From Paraburkholderia eburnea (GTDB lineage: Bacteria > Pseudomonadota > Gammaproteobacteria > Burkholderiales > Burkholderiaceae): a DNA stretch of 49,797 nt. The stretch is taken from NCBI RefSeq assembly GCF_002917095.1, contig NZ_PQGA01000032.1:1-49797 (forward strand). The letters run 5' to 3'. Under the pieces are notes generated by a model that worked only from the letters and a program-made list of their open reading frames with translations, ran no database searches and was not told the DNA's origin. This document shows positions 39,721 to 48,083 of the stretch, piece by piece. The position numbers and the translations under genes were made by a program. Within the stretch, counting starts at the first letter, position 1. Every line of letters starts with the position of its first letter.

Positions 39721-40818
39721 TTAAGCCTTGCCCTGCACCACGCCGCGGCGGATCTGGTCGAGTTCGATCGATTCGAACAGCGCCTTGAAGTTGCCCTCGC
39801 CGAAGCCCTGATTGCCCTTGCGCTGGATGATCTCGAAGAAGATCGGGCCGATCTGGTTCTCCGTGAAGATCTGTAGCAGCAGGTCTTCAGGCAGGCCGTC
39901 GATCAGGATCTTGCGCTTCTTCAACTCGTCCAGCGGCTCGATATGGCCCGGAATGCGGCGGTTCACCAGCTCGTAGTACGTGTCGATCGTGTCGAGCAGC
40001 GCGATCTGCGAGGCGCGCAGGCCGTCCACCGTGCCGTAGATGTCGTTGGTGCCGAGCGCGATGTGCTGGATGCCCTCGCCGTGATAGGCGTCAAGGTATT
40101 CCTGGATCTGGCCGGCCGTCTCGCCGCCTTCCTCGTTGATCGGAATGCGGATCTTGCCGCAGGGCGAGGTCATCGCCTTCGACTTCACGCCCGTCACCTT
40201 GCCTTCGATGTCGAAGTAGCGGATCTCGCGGAAGTTGAAGAGACGCTCGTAAAACTCCGCCCATTCGGCCATGCGGCCACGGTGGACGTTGTGCGTCAGG
40301 TGGTCGATGTAGGTGAGGCCGTGACCGACCGGGTTCTGGTCCGCGCCCTCGATCGGCACGAAATCGACGTCATAGATGCTGATGTCGCCGATGCTGCCCG
40401 GCGTCGCGCCGTTCTTGCCGCGCCAGCGGTCGACGAAATAGATCAGCGAATCGCCGATGCCCTTGATGGCCGGGATGTTCAGCTCCATCGGGCCGGTCTT
40501 GTTGTCGAAGCCCCAGGCGCCAAGATCGAGCGCGTGCTTGTAGGCTTTGGCGGCGTCCTGCACGCGGAATGCGATCGCGCAGATCGACGGGCCGTGCAGG
40601 CGCGCGAAGCGCTGGGCGAACGAATCCGGCTCGCCGTTGACGATGAAGTTGATCTCGCCCTGACGGTAGAGCGTCACGTCCTTGTGGCGGTGGCGCGCGA
40701 CGGCGGTGAAGCCCATGCGCTCAAACAGCTTGCCGAGCGCCTTGGGGTCCGGCGCGGTGTATTCGATGAATTCGAAGCCGTCGGTGCCGACGGGATTTTC
40801 CCAGGTGGGGACCTGCAT
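39721..40818 (-). CDS. hpd: 4-Hydroxyphenylpyruvate dioxygenase
   Basis: A 365-residue Fe(II) dioxygenase of the vicinal oxygen chelate fold. It converts 4-hydroxyphenylpyruvate to homogentisate in tyrosine and phenylalanine degradation. The iron ligands are visible: His173 in IDHLTHNV, His252 in QHIALGTND and Glu329 in FFEIIQRKG. AGGAGACAAGC lies before the ATG. Homogentisate dioxygenase genes are not in the window. It is divergent from an Lrp-type regulator gene, a usual arrangement for control of amino-acid catabolism. Confidence 0.95.
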   Translation of the reverse strand: MQVPTWENPVGTDGFEFIEYTAPDPKALGKLFERMGFTAVARHRHKDVTLYRQGEINFIVNGEPDSFAQRFARLHGPSICAIAFRVQDAAKAYKHALDLGAWGFDNKTGPMELNIPAIKGIGDSLIYFVDRWRGKNGATPGSIGDISIYDVDFVPIEGADQNPVGHGLTYIDHLTHNVHRGRMAEWAEFYERLFNFREIRYFDIEGKVTGVKSKAMTSPCGKIRIPINEEGGETAGQIQEYLDAYHGEGIQHIALGTNDIYGTVDGLRASQIALLDTIDTYYELVNRRIPGHIEPLDELKKRKILIDGLPEDLLLQIFTENQIGPIFFEIIQRKGNQGFGEGNFKALFESIELDQIRRGVVQGKA

Positions 40819-40969
40819 GCTTGTCTCCTGATGTCGATCAGCTCAATGGAATGGCGATCACGTGCGACACAGTGTAGCGGTGCGATTCAGGCGAAAACTT
40901 GCGAACTTAATCGCTTGCGCGTCTATTTGAGCTATAAACTGCCCTGATCCAATCAATGGACGGCAGAAA

Positions 40970-41470
40970 ATGGCGAGCATCGAACTCGACGCAATCGACA
41001 AGCGGATTCTCGCGATTCTTCAGGAAAATGGGCGGCTCTCGAACCAGGAGATCGCCGAGCGCGTGAATCTCTCACCCAGCCCCTGTCTGCGGCGCATCCG
41101 CAGGCTGGAGGAGAGCGGCGTGATTCGCACCTATGTCGCGCTGCTGGACGCGCAAAAGCTCGGCCTGGATCTATTGGCTTATGTGAACGTGCGGCTGGAG
41201 AAGCGCGGGCCGACGGCGTCGGGGCGCGATGGCGTGACCCACGCGGAGCTTTTTCGCGCGGCGGTGCAGACCTGGCCGGAAGTGGTGGCGTGCCACGCCA
41301 TGACGGGCGACATGGATTTCCTGCTGCGCGTTCAGGTGGAGGACATGGCGCACTTCTCGCGCTTCGTGCAGGACCAGTTGCTGCACCATCCGTCGGTGAT
41401 CGACGTGAAGTCGAGCTTTTCGCTACAGACCTTCAAGGAGACGACGGCGCTGCCGATTCCCCAGGCGTAA
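40970..41470 (+). CDS. Lrp/AsnC family transcriptional regulator
   Basis: A 166-residue regulator with an N-terminal winged helix-turn-helix (LDAIDKRILAILQENGRLSN ... LSPSPCLRRIRRLEESGVI) and a C-terminal RAM ligand-binding domain (HAMTGDMDFLLRVQVEDM). Lrp/AsnC proteins bind amino acids and act as multimers. It is divergent from hpd across a 151-bp gap that contains two CTTGCG repeats 16 bp apart (40898-40903 and 40914-40919). Control of hpd and of itself, in response to an aromatic amino acid, is likely by context. A tight terminator begins directly after the stop. Confidence 0.9.
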   Translation: MASIELDAIDKRILAILQENGRLSNQEIAERVNLSPSPCLRRIRRLEESGVIRTYVALLDAQKLGLDLLAYVNVRLEKRGPTASGRDGVTHAELFRAAVQTWPEVVACHAMTGDMDFLLRVQVEDMAHFSRFVQDQLLHHPSVIDVKSSFSLQTFKETTALPIPQA

Positions 41471-41494
41471 AAAAAGCGGCCGAAGCCGCTTTTT
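41471..41494. terminator. Bidirectional intrinsic terminator
   Basis: AAAAAGCGGC (41471-41480) pairs with GCCGCTTTTT (41485-41494) around CGAA, immediately after the regulator stop codon; it also faces the end of the acetyltransferase gene. Confidence 0.9.
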
Positions 41495-41530
41495 CTTACT
41501 GATGCGCTTTCAACCCCGGCCGGGCAGGAG

Positions 41531-42196
41531 TCACGCCGCGATGGCCTGCGGCAGCATCGTTTCGATCAGCTTCGAGGTCTGGCGCGCCTGGCGCTTGAGC
41601 GCGTAATCGAACACGGCGGCTTGTTCCTGAAGCATTTCCGCGATGATGCTGCTCTGGTCGGCCGGTTCGAGCGAAAGATACGCATCGGCTTCGCCGTAGG
41701 CGTACTCGATCTTCATGCCCGACTTCTTGGCGATGTGCATCATCGTCGAGTTGCGCGACAGGCAGTGCATGTACAGCGTGGTGACGTGCGTGTTGCGGCT
41801 GCGGATGGCCGCGCGCTCGAACAGCTTCGAGCCGATGCCCTGGCCGCGCGCGCTTTCAAGCACCGACACGCCGAACTCGGCCGTGCGGCCATTGCCGTCC
41901 GCCGGCAAGTAGGCCAGATGGCCGGCGCCCACGAGCTGCAGCTGATGATCGAACACGCCGAACACGGTGTCGCGCGCGAAGTCCATCGAGCGCACGTAGT
42001 TTTCGATCACGTGGTCGGGCGCGGCCTGGCCGAAGCGCAGCAGGCGGTCGTCGCTGTCGAGCGTGAGGAAGTGCGCGAGCAGGCGTTCACGGTCGGCCGA
42101 GGTGAGAACGCGCACCATGACCGGCGAATGTCCGGACGCGAGCGGACGGGCGGATGCGAGGATCGGCTCGTTGGCTTGGGTCGAAATGTGAGTCAT
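41531..42196 (-). CDS. GNAT-family N-acetyltransferase
   Basis: A 221-residue protein with one GNAT domain. VRVLTSADRERLLAHF begins the fold, RTAEFGVSVLESARGQGIGS contains the acetyl-CoA binding (Q/R)xxGxG motif, and SRNSTMMHIAKKSGMKIEY is the C-terminal motif B region. A helical C-terminal extension of about 45 residues follows. The substrate is unknown; the overall pattern is like acetyltransferases found in Burkholderia close to stress or regulatory genes. GGAGGA precedes the ATG. It is monocistronic between a terminator and an A+T-rich 261-bp upstream gap that has no further gene. Confidence 0.85.
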   Translation of the reverse strand: MTHISTQANEPILASARPLASGHSPVMVRVLTSADRERLLAHFLTLDSDDRLLRFGQAAPDHVIENYVRSMDFARDTVFGVFDHQLQLVGAGHLAYLPADGNGRTAEFGVSVLESARGQGIGSKLFERAAIRSRNTHVTTLYMHCLSRNSTMMHIAKKSGMKIEYAYGEADAYLSLEPADQSSIIAEMLQEQAAVFDYALKRQARQTSKLIETMLPQAIAA

Positions 42197-42457
42197 GGCG
42201 GGTCCTCCCTGAATACGAAAAACGGCGCATGCATGATGCGCCGCAAAACGAATTCTAGCGGAAACCCTGGGGTCGATCTAGGGAAAACCCGGATTCCGAA
42301 TTTGAGTGTTGCGCCTAATTAATAAATATAAGCGGCTAACATGTTGATTTTTAATGGATATCCGAATCGAATAGCTTGACGCGGCAACTGTTGTGACTAC
42401 ACATCATGTTGCGGTGCATCAATCTGGCCCGAAATGTCGCGGACGAGCCAGGCCGCT

Positions 42458-43060
42458 TCAGGCGTTCTGCAGACCGTGATCCATGACCCCGATCACCTGC
42501 TCGGCGAAGTCGCGATAGCCCATGCGGCCGCCCGGCTTGAGCCAGGTGAAGGTCCAGTTGATCATGCCGAACAGCATCATCGTCAGCGAAGTCTGGTTTT
42601 CCGCCGTCACGCGCTCCGGGTAGGCGCGCGCGAGCTGGCGGGTGAAGGCCGCGACCACGTCGCGCTGGCGGTTCAGGATGATCTCGCGCTGCGCATCGAC
42701 GAGGTATTTCACGTCGTTGAGCAGGGCCACATGGCGGCTGTGCGAGGTCTCGTATTCGGCGAGAAAGGCGCGGATCAGCTCGGCGAAGCACTCGCGCTCG
42801 TCCAGCCCGCGGCGCTGGCTCGCGCCTTCCACCTCGGCGATGATCAGCATCAGCCGCTTGGTGTAGCGGTCGAGCAGATCGAACAGGATCGCTTCCTTGC
42901 TCTCGTAGTAGTGGTACAGGCGCGCCTTCGAGGTGCCGCTCGCCGCGGCGAGATCGGACATCGACGTGCTCGGGTAACTTGTCTGCGCGAACTTGGCTGC
43001 GGCGAGTTCGAGGATCTGGTCGCGCTGGGTTTCGTGGTCGGGCGCTCGGGTGCGTGCCAT
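42458..43060 (-). CDS. paaR: TetR-family regulator, probable PaaR
   Basis: A 200-residue TetR regulator. The DNA-binding helices are ILELAAAKFAQTSYPSTSMS and LAAASGTSKARLYHYYESKE (about 16-56), followed by the all-helical ligand domain. TetR-type PaaR proteins repress phenylacetate genes until phenylacetyl-CoA binds. The paa operon lies 1.2 kb upstream on the same strand, and its promoter contains a palindrome of TetR type (48067-48080), which supports the name. It is the second gene of a probable operon, 28 bp after a DUF1835 gene. Binding to that palindrome is inferred. Confidence 0.82.
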   Translation of the reverse strand: MARTRAPDHETQRDQILELAAAKFAQTSYPSTSMSDLAAASGTSKARLYHYYESKEAILFDLLDRYTKRLMLIIAEVEGASQRRGLDERECFAELIRAFLAEYETSHSRHVALLNDVKYLVDAQREIILNRQRDVVAAFTRQLARAYPERVTAENQTSLTMMLFGMINWTFTWLKPGGRMGYRDFAEQVIGVMDHGLQNA

Positions 43061-43088
43061 GTTGTATCAGCAGGAATTCAGCAGGAGA

Positions 43089-43973
43089 TCAACGGGAAAA
43101 GGAGAGATGCGCGGCGGCGTGCACCGGAACGGGGCGCGAGGCGCGGGTGTCCTGCGCGCCGGCGCGCGCGGCGCACAGGTCGTCGCGCAGGCGCAGTTCG
43201 CCGGTCGAGGCCAGTTCGCGCAGACGCCAGCGCACGACCGGCTCGCCGACCGTGAAGCCAGCGCCGCCGCGCACGAGCGCCGCGCCCAGCGTGTCGCAGG
43301 CGAGCCACGGCGCGCCCGACTCGCTGGGCGGCGCCACCTCGCCGAGGATGTCGAGAATCTGTGCGTCCAGATCGGCCCAGGTGCCGCTCGTGAAGGTGTT
43401 GTCGCGCCAGCGGCGCGTTTCGCCATTAGCGAACTTCGCTTCCTGCCACTCGAGCGCGAGGCGCGTGATGCGCAGCACGGAGATCGGCGCGGCGTCCGCC
43501 AGGCGCACCTGCAGGCGTGCGGCGGCTTCGGCCTGCGTGCCGGCCAGATCGGCGGCCGTGAGGCGCACTTCGTTCAGGCGCTGAGGCATATTGCGCAGCC
43601 GGTAGCAGGCGCGCCGCAGCGTGAGCTGGTCGGCGGCGTCGTGCGTGTGCCAGATCACCACGTTGGCGTCGTCGGACTCCAGGGCCATGAGCGCTGCGCA
43701 GTCGTCCTGCGCCAGCGTCTGCTGGGCCATGTCGCGCTCGTTGGCTGCGCCGCATTCGCCGTCCACGCGCTGCCAGAACGCCGCGCGCTGCGCGGTGCCC
43801 GGGTTGGCCGCCTCGTCGATATCGCGCAGCGGTCCGACCGTCAGGTCGTCAGCCAGCGCCATCACGTGCGCGGCTGTCTGGACGGCTGCGCGGCATGCGG
43901 CCTGCTGGGCCTGCAGAGCCTGACGCAGCGCGGCCGCTGCCGGCTCGCCGTGGATGAGGTGGATCGTGGTCAT
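43089..43973 (-). CDS. DUF1835/DUF3658 domain protein
   Basis: A 294-residue protein. It opens with MTTIHLIHGEPAAAALRQAL, the DUF1835 start, shows DDLTVGPLRDID in the first third and VVIWHTHDAADQLTLRRACY in the middle, then a winged-helix-like DUF3658 C-terminal region (ETRRWRDNTFTSGTWADLD ... VVRWRLRELASTGELRLRDD). Function is unknown. The next gene on the strand, paaR, starts 28 bp after its stop, so the two are probably co-transcribed. An ATG 24 codons upstream is possible but adds no family sequence. The leader has a 17-bp palindrome at 44028-44044. Confidence 0.82.
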   Translation of the reverse strand: MTTIHLIHGEPAAAALRQALQAQQAACRAAVQTAAHVMALADDLTVGPLRDIDEAANPGTAQRAAFWQRVDGECGAANERDMAQQTLAQDDCAALMALESDDANVVIWHTHDAADQLTLRRACYRLRNMPQRLNEVRLTAADLAGTQAEAAARLQVRLADAAPISVLRITRLALEWQEAKFANGETRRWRDNTFTSGTWADLDAQILDILGEVAPPSESGAPWLACDTLGAALVRGGAGFTVGEPVVRWRLRELASTGELRLRDDLCAARAGAQDTRASRPVPVHAAAHLSFSR

Positions 43974-44027
43974 CGACAACTCGTTGCGTTCACCATGAAC
44001 GCCTTGAACGACTGAATAAGTGTCAGA

Positions 44028-44044
44028 TGTGCGCTTGGCGCACA
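44028..44044. promoter_or_regulatory. Palindrome upstream of the DUF1835-paaR operon
   Basis: TGTGCGCTTGGCGCACA has perfect 7-bp arms with a 3-bp centre and lies 55-71 bp upstream of the DUF1835 start. It differs from the palindrome in the paaA promoter, so it may belong to another regulator. Confidence 0.4.
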
Positions 44045-44050
44045 ACAGAC

Positions 44051-44106
44051 AAAAGGGGCCGCCCGCACCGATGCAGCGCTGCGCTGCACCACTTGCGGGC
44101 GGCCCC
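44051..44106 (-). terminator. Long intrinsic terminator of the paa operon
   Basis: On the minus strand GGGGCCGCCCGCA (44106-44094) pairs with TGCGGGCGGCCCC (44067-44055), and an inner TGCAGCG/CGCTGCA stem adds a second level. TTTTG follows at 44054. It lies 124 bp after the paaE stop. Confidence 0.8.
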
Positions 44107-44229
44107 TAGTGTAAGCGGATCGCCGGAGCGCCGAAAGCGTGCTGTTGCTCTAAGGCCTATTCGTGACACGACTGGCGACACGAACAGATTGGCATATTTA
44201 AGGCGTCACGCCCTACAGCCAATCAGCAT

Positions 44230-45318
44230 TTATCGCTCGTCGAAACTCACCACTACGCGCTCGCTGACCGGATGACACTGGCAGGTCAGCACGAAGCCGT
44301 CCTTCACTTCCTGCTCTTCGAGCGTGTAGTTCTTGTCCATCTTCACTTCGCCTTCCAGCACCTTCGCGCGACAGGTGCAGCACACGCCGCCCTTGCACGC
44401 GTAGGGCAGCGCGAGACCCGCCTTCAGGCCGACGTCGAGCAGGCTCACACCCTCGTAGGGCAGGCGCATCTTGCGCTTCTTGCCGTCGATGACGATCTCC
44501 AGATCCGCGGCCGGCGTGCTTTCGGTGATTTCGACGGCCGGCACGCCCGCCTGCGGCAGCGGCGAGCCGAAACGCTCGACGTGCACTTTCTGCTGCGGCA
44601 CGCCCGCGCCCTTGAGCGCGGCCTCGGCGGCGTCCATCATCGGGCCGGGGCCGCAGATGAAGGCTTCGTCGATTTCCTCGGCCGGCAGCAGCGATTCGAT
44701 GAAGGCCGCGCATTTGTCCTGATCGAGCACGCCGTTGAACAGCTCGACGTCCTGGAGGTCGTCCGAGAGCACGTGGTAGAGCCGGAAGCGGTCCATGAAG
44801 CGGTTCTTCAGGTCTTCCAGTTCCTCGGCGAACATGATCGCGTCCACGCTGCGATTGCCGTAGACCAGCGTGAAGGCGCTGCGCGGTTCGGATTCGAGCG
44901 TCGTCTTGATGATCGCCAGCACCGGCGTGATGCCCGAGCCGCCCGAGAACGCCACGTAATGCTTGCCGTGCTCGGCGTTCAGGTGCGTGAAGAAGCGGCC
45001 ATCGGGCGTCATGACGTCGATTTCGTGGCCCGGCGCGAGCTGATCGAAGGCGAAGTTCGAAAAACGCCCGCCGCGCACGCGCTTGATGCCGATGCGCAAC
45101 TCGCCATCGCGATCGTAGTCGGTCACGCCGACGCAGATCGAGTACGAGCGGCGCGTTTCCTCGCCGTCGATGTGGGTCTTGAGCGTGACGAACTGCCCTT
45201 GCGTGAAGCGGTACGCGTCGCGCAGCTCGGGCGGAACTTCGAACGCGACGGAGACTGCGTCCGCGGTTTCGGGACGCACTTCGCGGATGCGCAGCGAATG
45301 GAATTGCGGGGTGGCCAT
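44230..45318 (-). CDS. paaE: 1,2-Phenylacetyl-CoA epoxidase reductase subunit PaaE
   Basis: A 362-residue iron-sulfur flavoprotein that passes electrons from NADPH to the PaaA diiron site. The FAD domain has RRSYSICVG near residue 56, the nucleotide domain GSGITPVLAIIKTTLE, and the C-terminal plant-type ferredoxin domain has CKGGVCCTCRAKV with the fourth Cys in LTCQCHPVS. It is the last gene of paaABCDE, one base after the paaD stop. Length is normal. A long terminator follows. Confidence 0.95.
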   Translation of the reverse strand: MATPQFHSLRIREVRPETADAVSVAFEVPPELRDAYRFTQGQFVTLKTHIDGEETRRSYSICVGVTDYDRDGELRIGIKRVRGGRFSNFAFDQLAPGHEIDVMTPDGRFFTHLNAEHGKHYVAFSGGSGITPVLAIIKTTLESEPRSAFTLVYGNRSVDAIMFAEELEDLKNRFMDRFRLYHVLSDDLQDVELFNGVLDQDKCAAFIESLLPAEEIDEAFICGPGPMMDAAEAALKGAGVPQQKVHVERFGSPLPQAGVPAVEITESTPAADLEIVIDGKKRKMRLPYEGVSLLDVGLKAGLALPYACKGGVCCTCRAKVLEGEVKMDKNYTLEEQEVKDGFVLTCQCHPVSERVVVSFDER

Positions 45319-45319
45319 A

Positions 45320-45859
45320 TCAGTACGGTTTGAAGTAGTCGAAGGGTTCGCGGCAGTCGATGCAGCGGTAGAGCGCCTTGCACGCGGTCGAGCCGAATTG
45401 CGCGAGGCGCTCGGTGTGCTTCGAGCCGCAGCGCGGGCAGGCGGGTGAGGGCAGCTTCGGCATGAAGGTGATCGGCTTCTCGCTCGCGCCTGGCGCCTGG
45501 CCGCTGCCGCAGTTTCCGGTGGGCGGCGCGATGCCGTAGGCGCGCAGCTTCTCGCGCGCTTCTTCGGTGATCCAGTCGGTGGTCCAGGCGGGCGTCAGGG
45601 TCGTGGCGATGCGGTACGGCGCGATCTGCGCGGCGTCGAGGGCGTGTGCGACGTCCTCGGCGATCTGCGACATCGCCGGGCAGCCCGAATACGTGGGCGT
45701 GATGACCACTTCGAGCTGGCCGTCGTCGGCGCGGCGCACGTCGCGCAAAATGCCAAGCTCGCGGATCGACACGACCGGGATCTCCGGGTCGGGCACCGAT
45801 TCGAGCGCCTGCCAGGCGCGTTCGAGCGCGCGGTCTGCGTGGTCTGCCATTGCTTGCAT
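45320..45859 (-). CDS. paaD: Phenylacetyl-CoA epoxidase accessory subunit PaaD
   Basis: A 179-residue protein with an N-terminal MIP18/DUF59 domain (ESVPDPEIPVVSIRELGILR, TPTYSGCPAMSQIAEDV) and a C-terminal zinc ribbon (CPRCGSKHTERLAQFGSTAC ... CIDC). PaaD is needed for the epoxidase complex, probably for maturing its metal sites, although it is not in the core. AGAGGAAG before the ATG supports the first of two close start codons. It follows paaC by 31 bp and leads into paaE. Confidence 0.94.
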   Translation of the reverse strand: MQAMADHADRALERAWQALESVPDPEIPVVSIRELGILRDVRRADDGQLEVVITPTYSGCPAMSQIAEDVAHALDAAQIAPYRIATTLTPAWTTDWITEEAREKLRAYGIAPPTGNCGSGQAPGASEKPITFMPKLPSPACPRCGSKHTERLAQFGSTACKALYRCIDCREPFDYFKPY

Positions 45860-45890
45860 CGTGACTTCCTCTTTTTTCGCCTGGAACCGC

Positions 45891-46709
45891 TTACCAGCGC
45901 GCGCCCGGATGCTGGCGCGCGAGGCTCTGCATTTCGGCGAGCACGAAGCCCATGTGTTCCGAATGCTCGCCGTGCTTGCCGGTCGTGACGTGCTTCACGG
46001 GTGCGGGCGCGGTGAGCGTGGCTTCTTCGAACGCGGCTTCCACATCGGCGCGCCACGCGGCTTCGAGTTGCGCGGTGAGCGGCGCGATGCCGGCTTCGGC
46101 CACGGCGGTTTCCACGGCGTCGGTGCTGAAGAATTCGCGCGTGTAGGGCATGAGCCAGTCGAGCGCGGCCTGGGCGCGGCGGTGCGATTCATCGGTGCCG
46201 TCGCCGAAACGGATCAGCCACTCGCGTGCATGGTGCACGTGGTAGCGCGTTTCCTTGATCGAGCGCTCGGCGATCGCGGCCAGTTGCCCATCGGCGGAGC
46301 GCAGCAGCGCGGTCCACAGATGCGCCATCAGCGACGCGTACAGGAAGTTGCGCACGATCGTCACGGCGTAGTCGTTGGCCGAATGCGTCGTGCCGGCGAG
46401 CGGGCCGAAGTGCGGCAACTCCGCGAGCGTGTAATTGGCGAACTCGCGCTCGGCGCGGAAGTAGGCGTAGTCGTCCTCGGTGCGTTCGCGGCCGGTGAGC
46501 GCCTGCTCGAGCGTGGCGGCGTGCGTGTAGAGCAGGCGCGCCTGGCCGATCAGGTCGAGGCTCATATTGGCGAGCGCGATGTCCTCTTCGAGGATCGGGC
46601 CGTGTCCGCACCATTCCGTGTTGCGCTGACCGAGGATCAGCGCCGTATCGGCGAGGCGCAGCACGTACGCGAGATGTTCCTGCGTGGGCGTCGTCATGGT
46701 GGCGCTCAT
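45891..46709 (-). CDS. paaC: 1,2-Phenylacetyl-CoA epoxidase structural subunit PaaC
   Basis: A 272-residue helical protein of the ferritin-like family. LAYVLRLADTALILGQRNTEW, the FANYTLAELPHFGPLAGTTH segment and YHVHHAREWLIRFGDGTDES are PaaC hallmarks. PaaC pairs with PaaA in the heteromeric epoxidase but lacks a working diiron site. Its ATG overlaps the stop codon of paaB by one base (TAATG), so translation is coupled. An ATG four codons later is a possible alternative. Confidence 0.94.
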   Translation of the reverse strand: MSATMTTPTQEHLAYVLRLADTALILGQRNTEWCGHGPILEEDIALANMSLDLIGQARLLYTHAATLEQALTGRERTEDDYAYFRAEREFANYTLAELPHFGPLAGTTHSANDYAVTIVRNFLYASLMAHLWTALLRSADGQLAAIAERSIKETRYHVHHAREWLIRFGDGTDESHRRAQAALDWLMPYTREFFSTDAVETAVAEAGIAPLTAQLEAAWRADVEAAFEEATLTAPAPVKHVTTGKHGEHSEHMGFVLAEMQSLARQHPGARW

Positions 46710-46993
46710 TACATGTGGTTGACTTCGTCGGGCAGCGTGTAGAACGTCGGATGGCGATAGATCTTGTCGCCGGCCGGTTCGAACAGCTCTGCCTTCTCGT
46801 TCGGGTCGGAGGCCGTGATCGCCGACGACGGCACCACCCAGATGCTCACGCCTTCCTGACGGCGCGTGTAGACGTCGCGCGCCATGCGCAGCGCCATCGA
46901 GGCGTCGGCGGCGTGCAGGCTGCCGCAGTGCTTGTGGTCGAGACCCTGCTTGCTGCGCACGAACACTTCCCAGATCGGCCATTCCTTGCTCAT
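46709..46993 (-). CDS. paaB: 1,2-Phenylacetyl-CoA epoxidase subunit PaaB
   Basis: A 94-residue subunit that bridges the PaaAC heterodimers in the epoxidase. WPIWEVFVRSKQGLDHKHCG at the N-terminus and the FYTLPDEVNHM tail are highly characteristic, with VSIWVVPSSAI in the middle. Length matches the family. AAGGAG lies eight bases before the ATG. It sits between paaA (30 bp away) and the overlapping paaC. Confidence 0.95.
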   Translation of the reverse strand: MSKEWPIWEVFVRSKQGLDHKHCGSLHAADASMALRMARDVYTRRQEGVSIWVVPSSAITASDPNEKAELFEPAGDKIYRHPTFYTLPDEVNHM

Positions 46994-47023
46994 CTTGCTA
47001 TCTCCTTCCTGTGTCTGTTGACG

Positions 47024-48022
47024 TTACGCGGCGTGTTTTTCAGCGCGCTGACGCTGCTTTTCGGCATGGGCGAGCGCGGCTTCGCGCACCCAAGCGCCTT
47101 CGTTGTGCGCCTTCACGCGCGTGCCCAGACGCTCGCGATTGCACGGGCCGTCGCCGTTGACGACGCGCCAGAATTCTTCCCAGTCGATCGTGCCGTAGTC
47201 ATAGTGGCCGCGCGCCTCGTTCCATTTCAGATCGGCGTCGGGCAGCGTCACGCCCAGGACCTTGGCCTGCTCGACCGTGGCGTCGACGAACTTCTGGCGC
47301 AGATCGTCGTTCGAGATGCGCTTGATGCCCCATTTGGCCGACTGGTTGCTGTGCACGGAATCGGCGTCGCTCGGGCCGAACATCATCAGCACCGGCCACC
47401 ACCAGCGGTTCACGGCCTGTTGCACGAGTTCGCGCTGCGCGTCGGTGCCTTGCATCATCGAGAGCAGGGCGTCGAAACCCTGGCGCTGATGGAACGATTC
47501 TTCCTTGCAGATACGGATCATGGCGCGCGCGTACGGACCGTACGTGCAACGGCACAGCGGGATCTGGTTCATGATCGCGGCGCCGTCGACCAGCCAGCCG
47601 ATCACGCCGACATCCGCCCACGTGGGCGTCGGGTAATTGAAGATGCTCGAATACTTGGCCTTGCCCGCATGGAGCGCGTCGATCAACTGGTCGCGCGAGA
47701 CGCCGAGCGTTTCGGCCGCGCTATAGAGATAGAGACCGTGGCCGGCTTCGTCCTGCACCTTGGCCAGCAGAATCGCCTTGCGCTTGAGGCTGGGCGCGCG
47801 GCTGATCCAGTTGCCCTCGGGCAGCATGCCCACGACTTCCGAGTGCGCGTGCTGCGAGATCTGGCGCACCAGCGTCTTGCGGTAGGCGTCGGGCATCCAG
47901 TCCTGCGGCTCGATCTTGCCGTCGGCGGCCATGATCTCGTCGAACTGGGCTTGCTCTGGCGAGGCCGCCGCCGCGTCCAGCGGTGCGACATTGCCGGGAA
48001 TGTCGAGGGATTGCGTGTACAT
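47024..48022 (-). CDS. paaA: 1,2-Phenylacetyl-CoA epoxidase catalytic subunit PaaA
   Basis: The 332-residue catalytic subunit epoxidises the aromatic ring of phenylacetyl-CoA. KVQDEAGHGLYLYSAAETLG and RICKEESFHQRQGF contain the Glu/His ligands of the diiron centre; WMPDAYRKTLVRQISQHAHSE and GNWISRAPSLKRKA are family segments. GAGAG lies just upstream of the ATG. It is the first gene of paaABCDE, and the upstream region has a promoter overlapped by a palindrome. The downstream pathway genes (paaG, paaZ, paaJ) are not in the window. Confidence 0.96.
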   Translation of the reverse strand: MYTQSLDIPGNVAPLDAAAASPEQAQFDEIMAADGKIEPQDWMPDAYRKTLVRQISQHAHSEVVGMLPEGNWISRAPSLKRKAILLAKVQDEAGHGLYLYSAAETLGVSRDQLIDALHAGKAKYSSIFNYPTPTWADVGVIGWLVDGAAIMNQIPLCRCTYGPYARAMIRICKEESFHQRQGFDALLSMMQGTDAQRELVQQAVNRWWWPVLMMFGPSDADSVHSNQSAKWGIKRISNDDLRQKFVDATVEQAKVLGVTLPDADLKWNEARGHYDYGTIDWEEFWRVVNGDGPCNRERLGTRVKAHNEGAWVREAALAHAEKQRQRAEKHAA

Positions 48023-48055
48023 GGAGACGCTCTCGTGGGGTTAGATGTGGTGTGC

Positions 48056-48083
48056 AGTATAAACCAACCGACCGGTCGGTAAA
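48056..48083 (-). promoter_or_regulatory. paaA promoter with TetR-type operator
   Basis: On the minus strand TTTACC (48083-48078) and TATACT (48061-48056) form a promoter with a 16-bp spacer, and ACCGACCGGTCGGT (48067-48080), a perfect 14-bp palindrome, fills most of the spacer and touches the -35. It resembles operators reported for PaaR-type TetR repressors. Binding by PaaR (42458-43060) is inferred. Confidence 0.75.
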
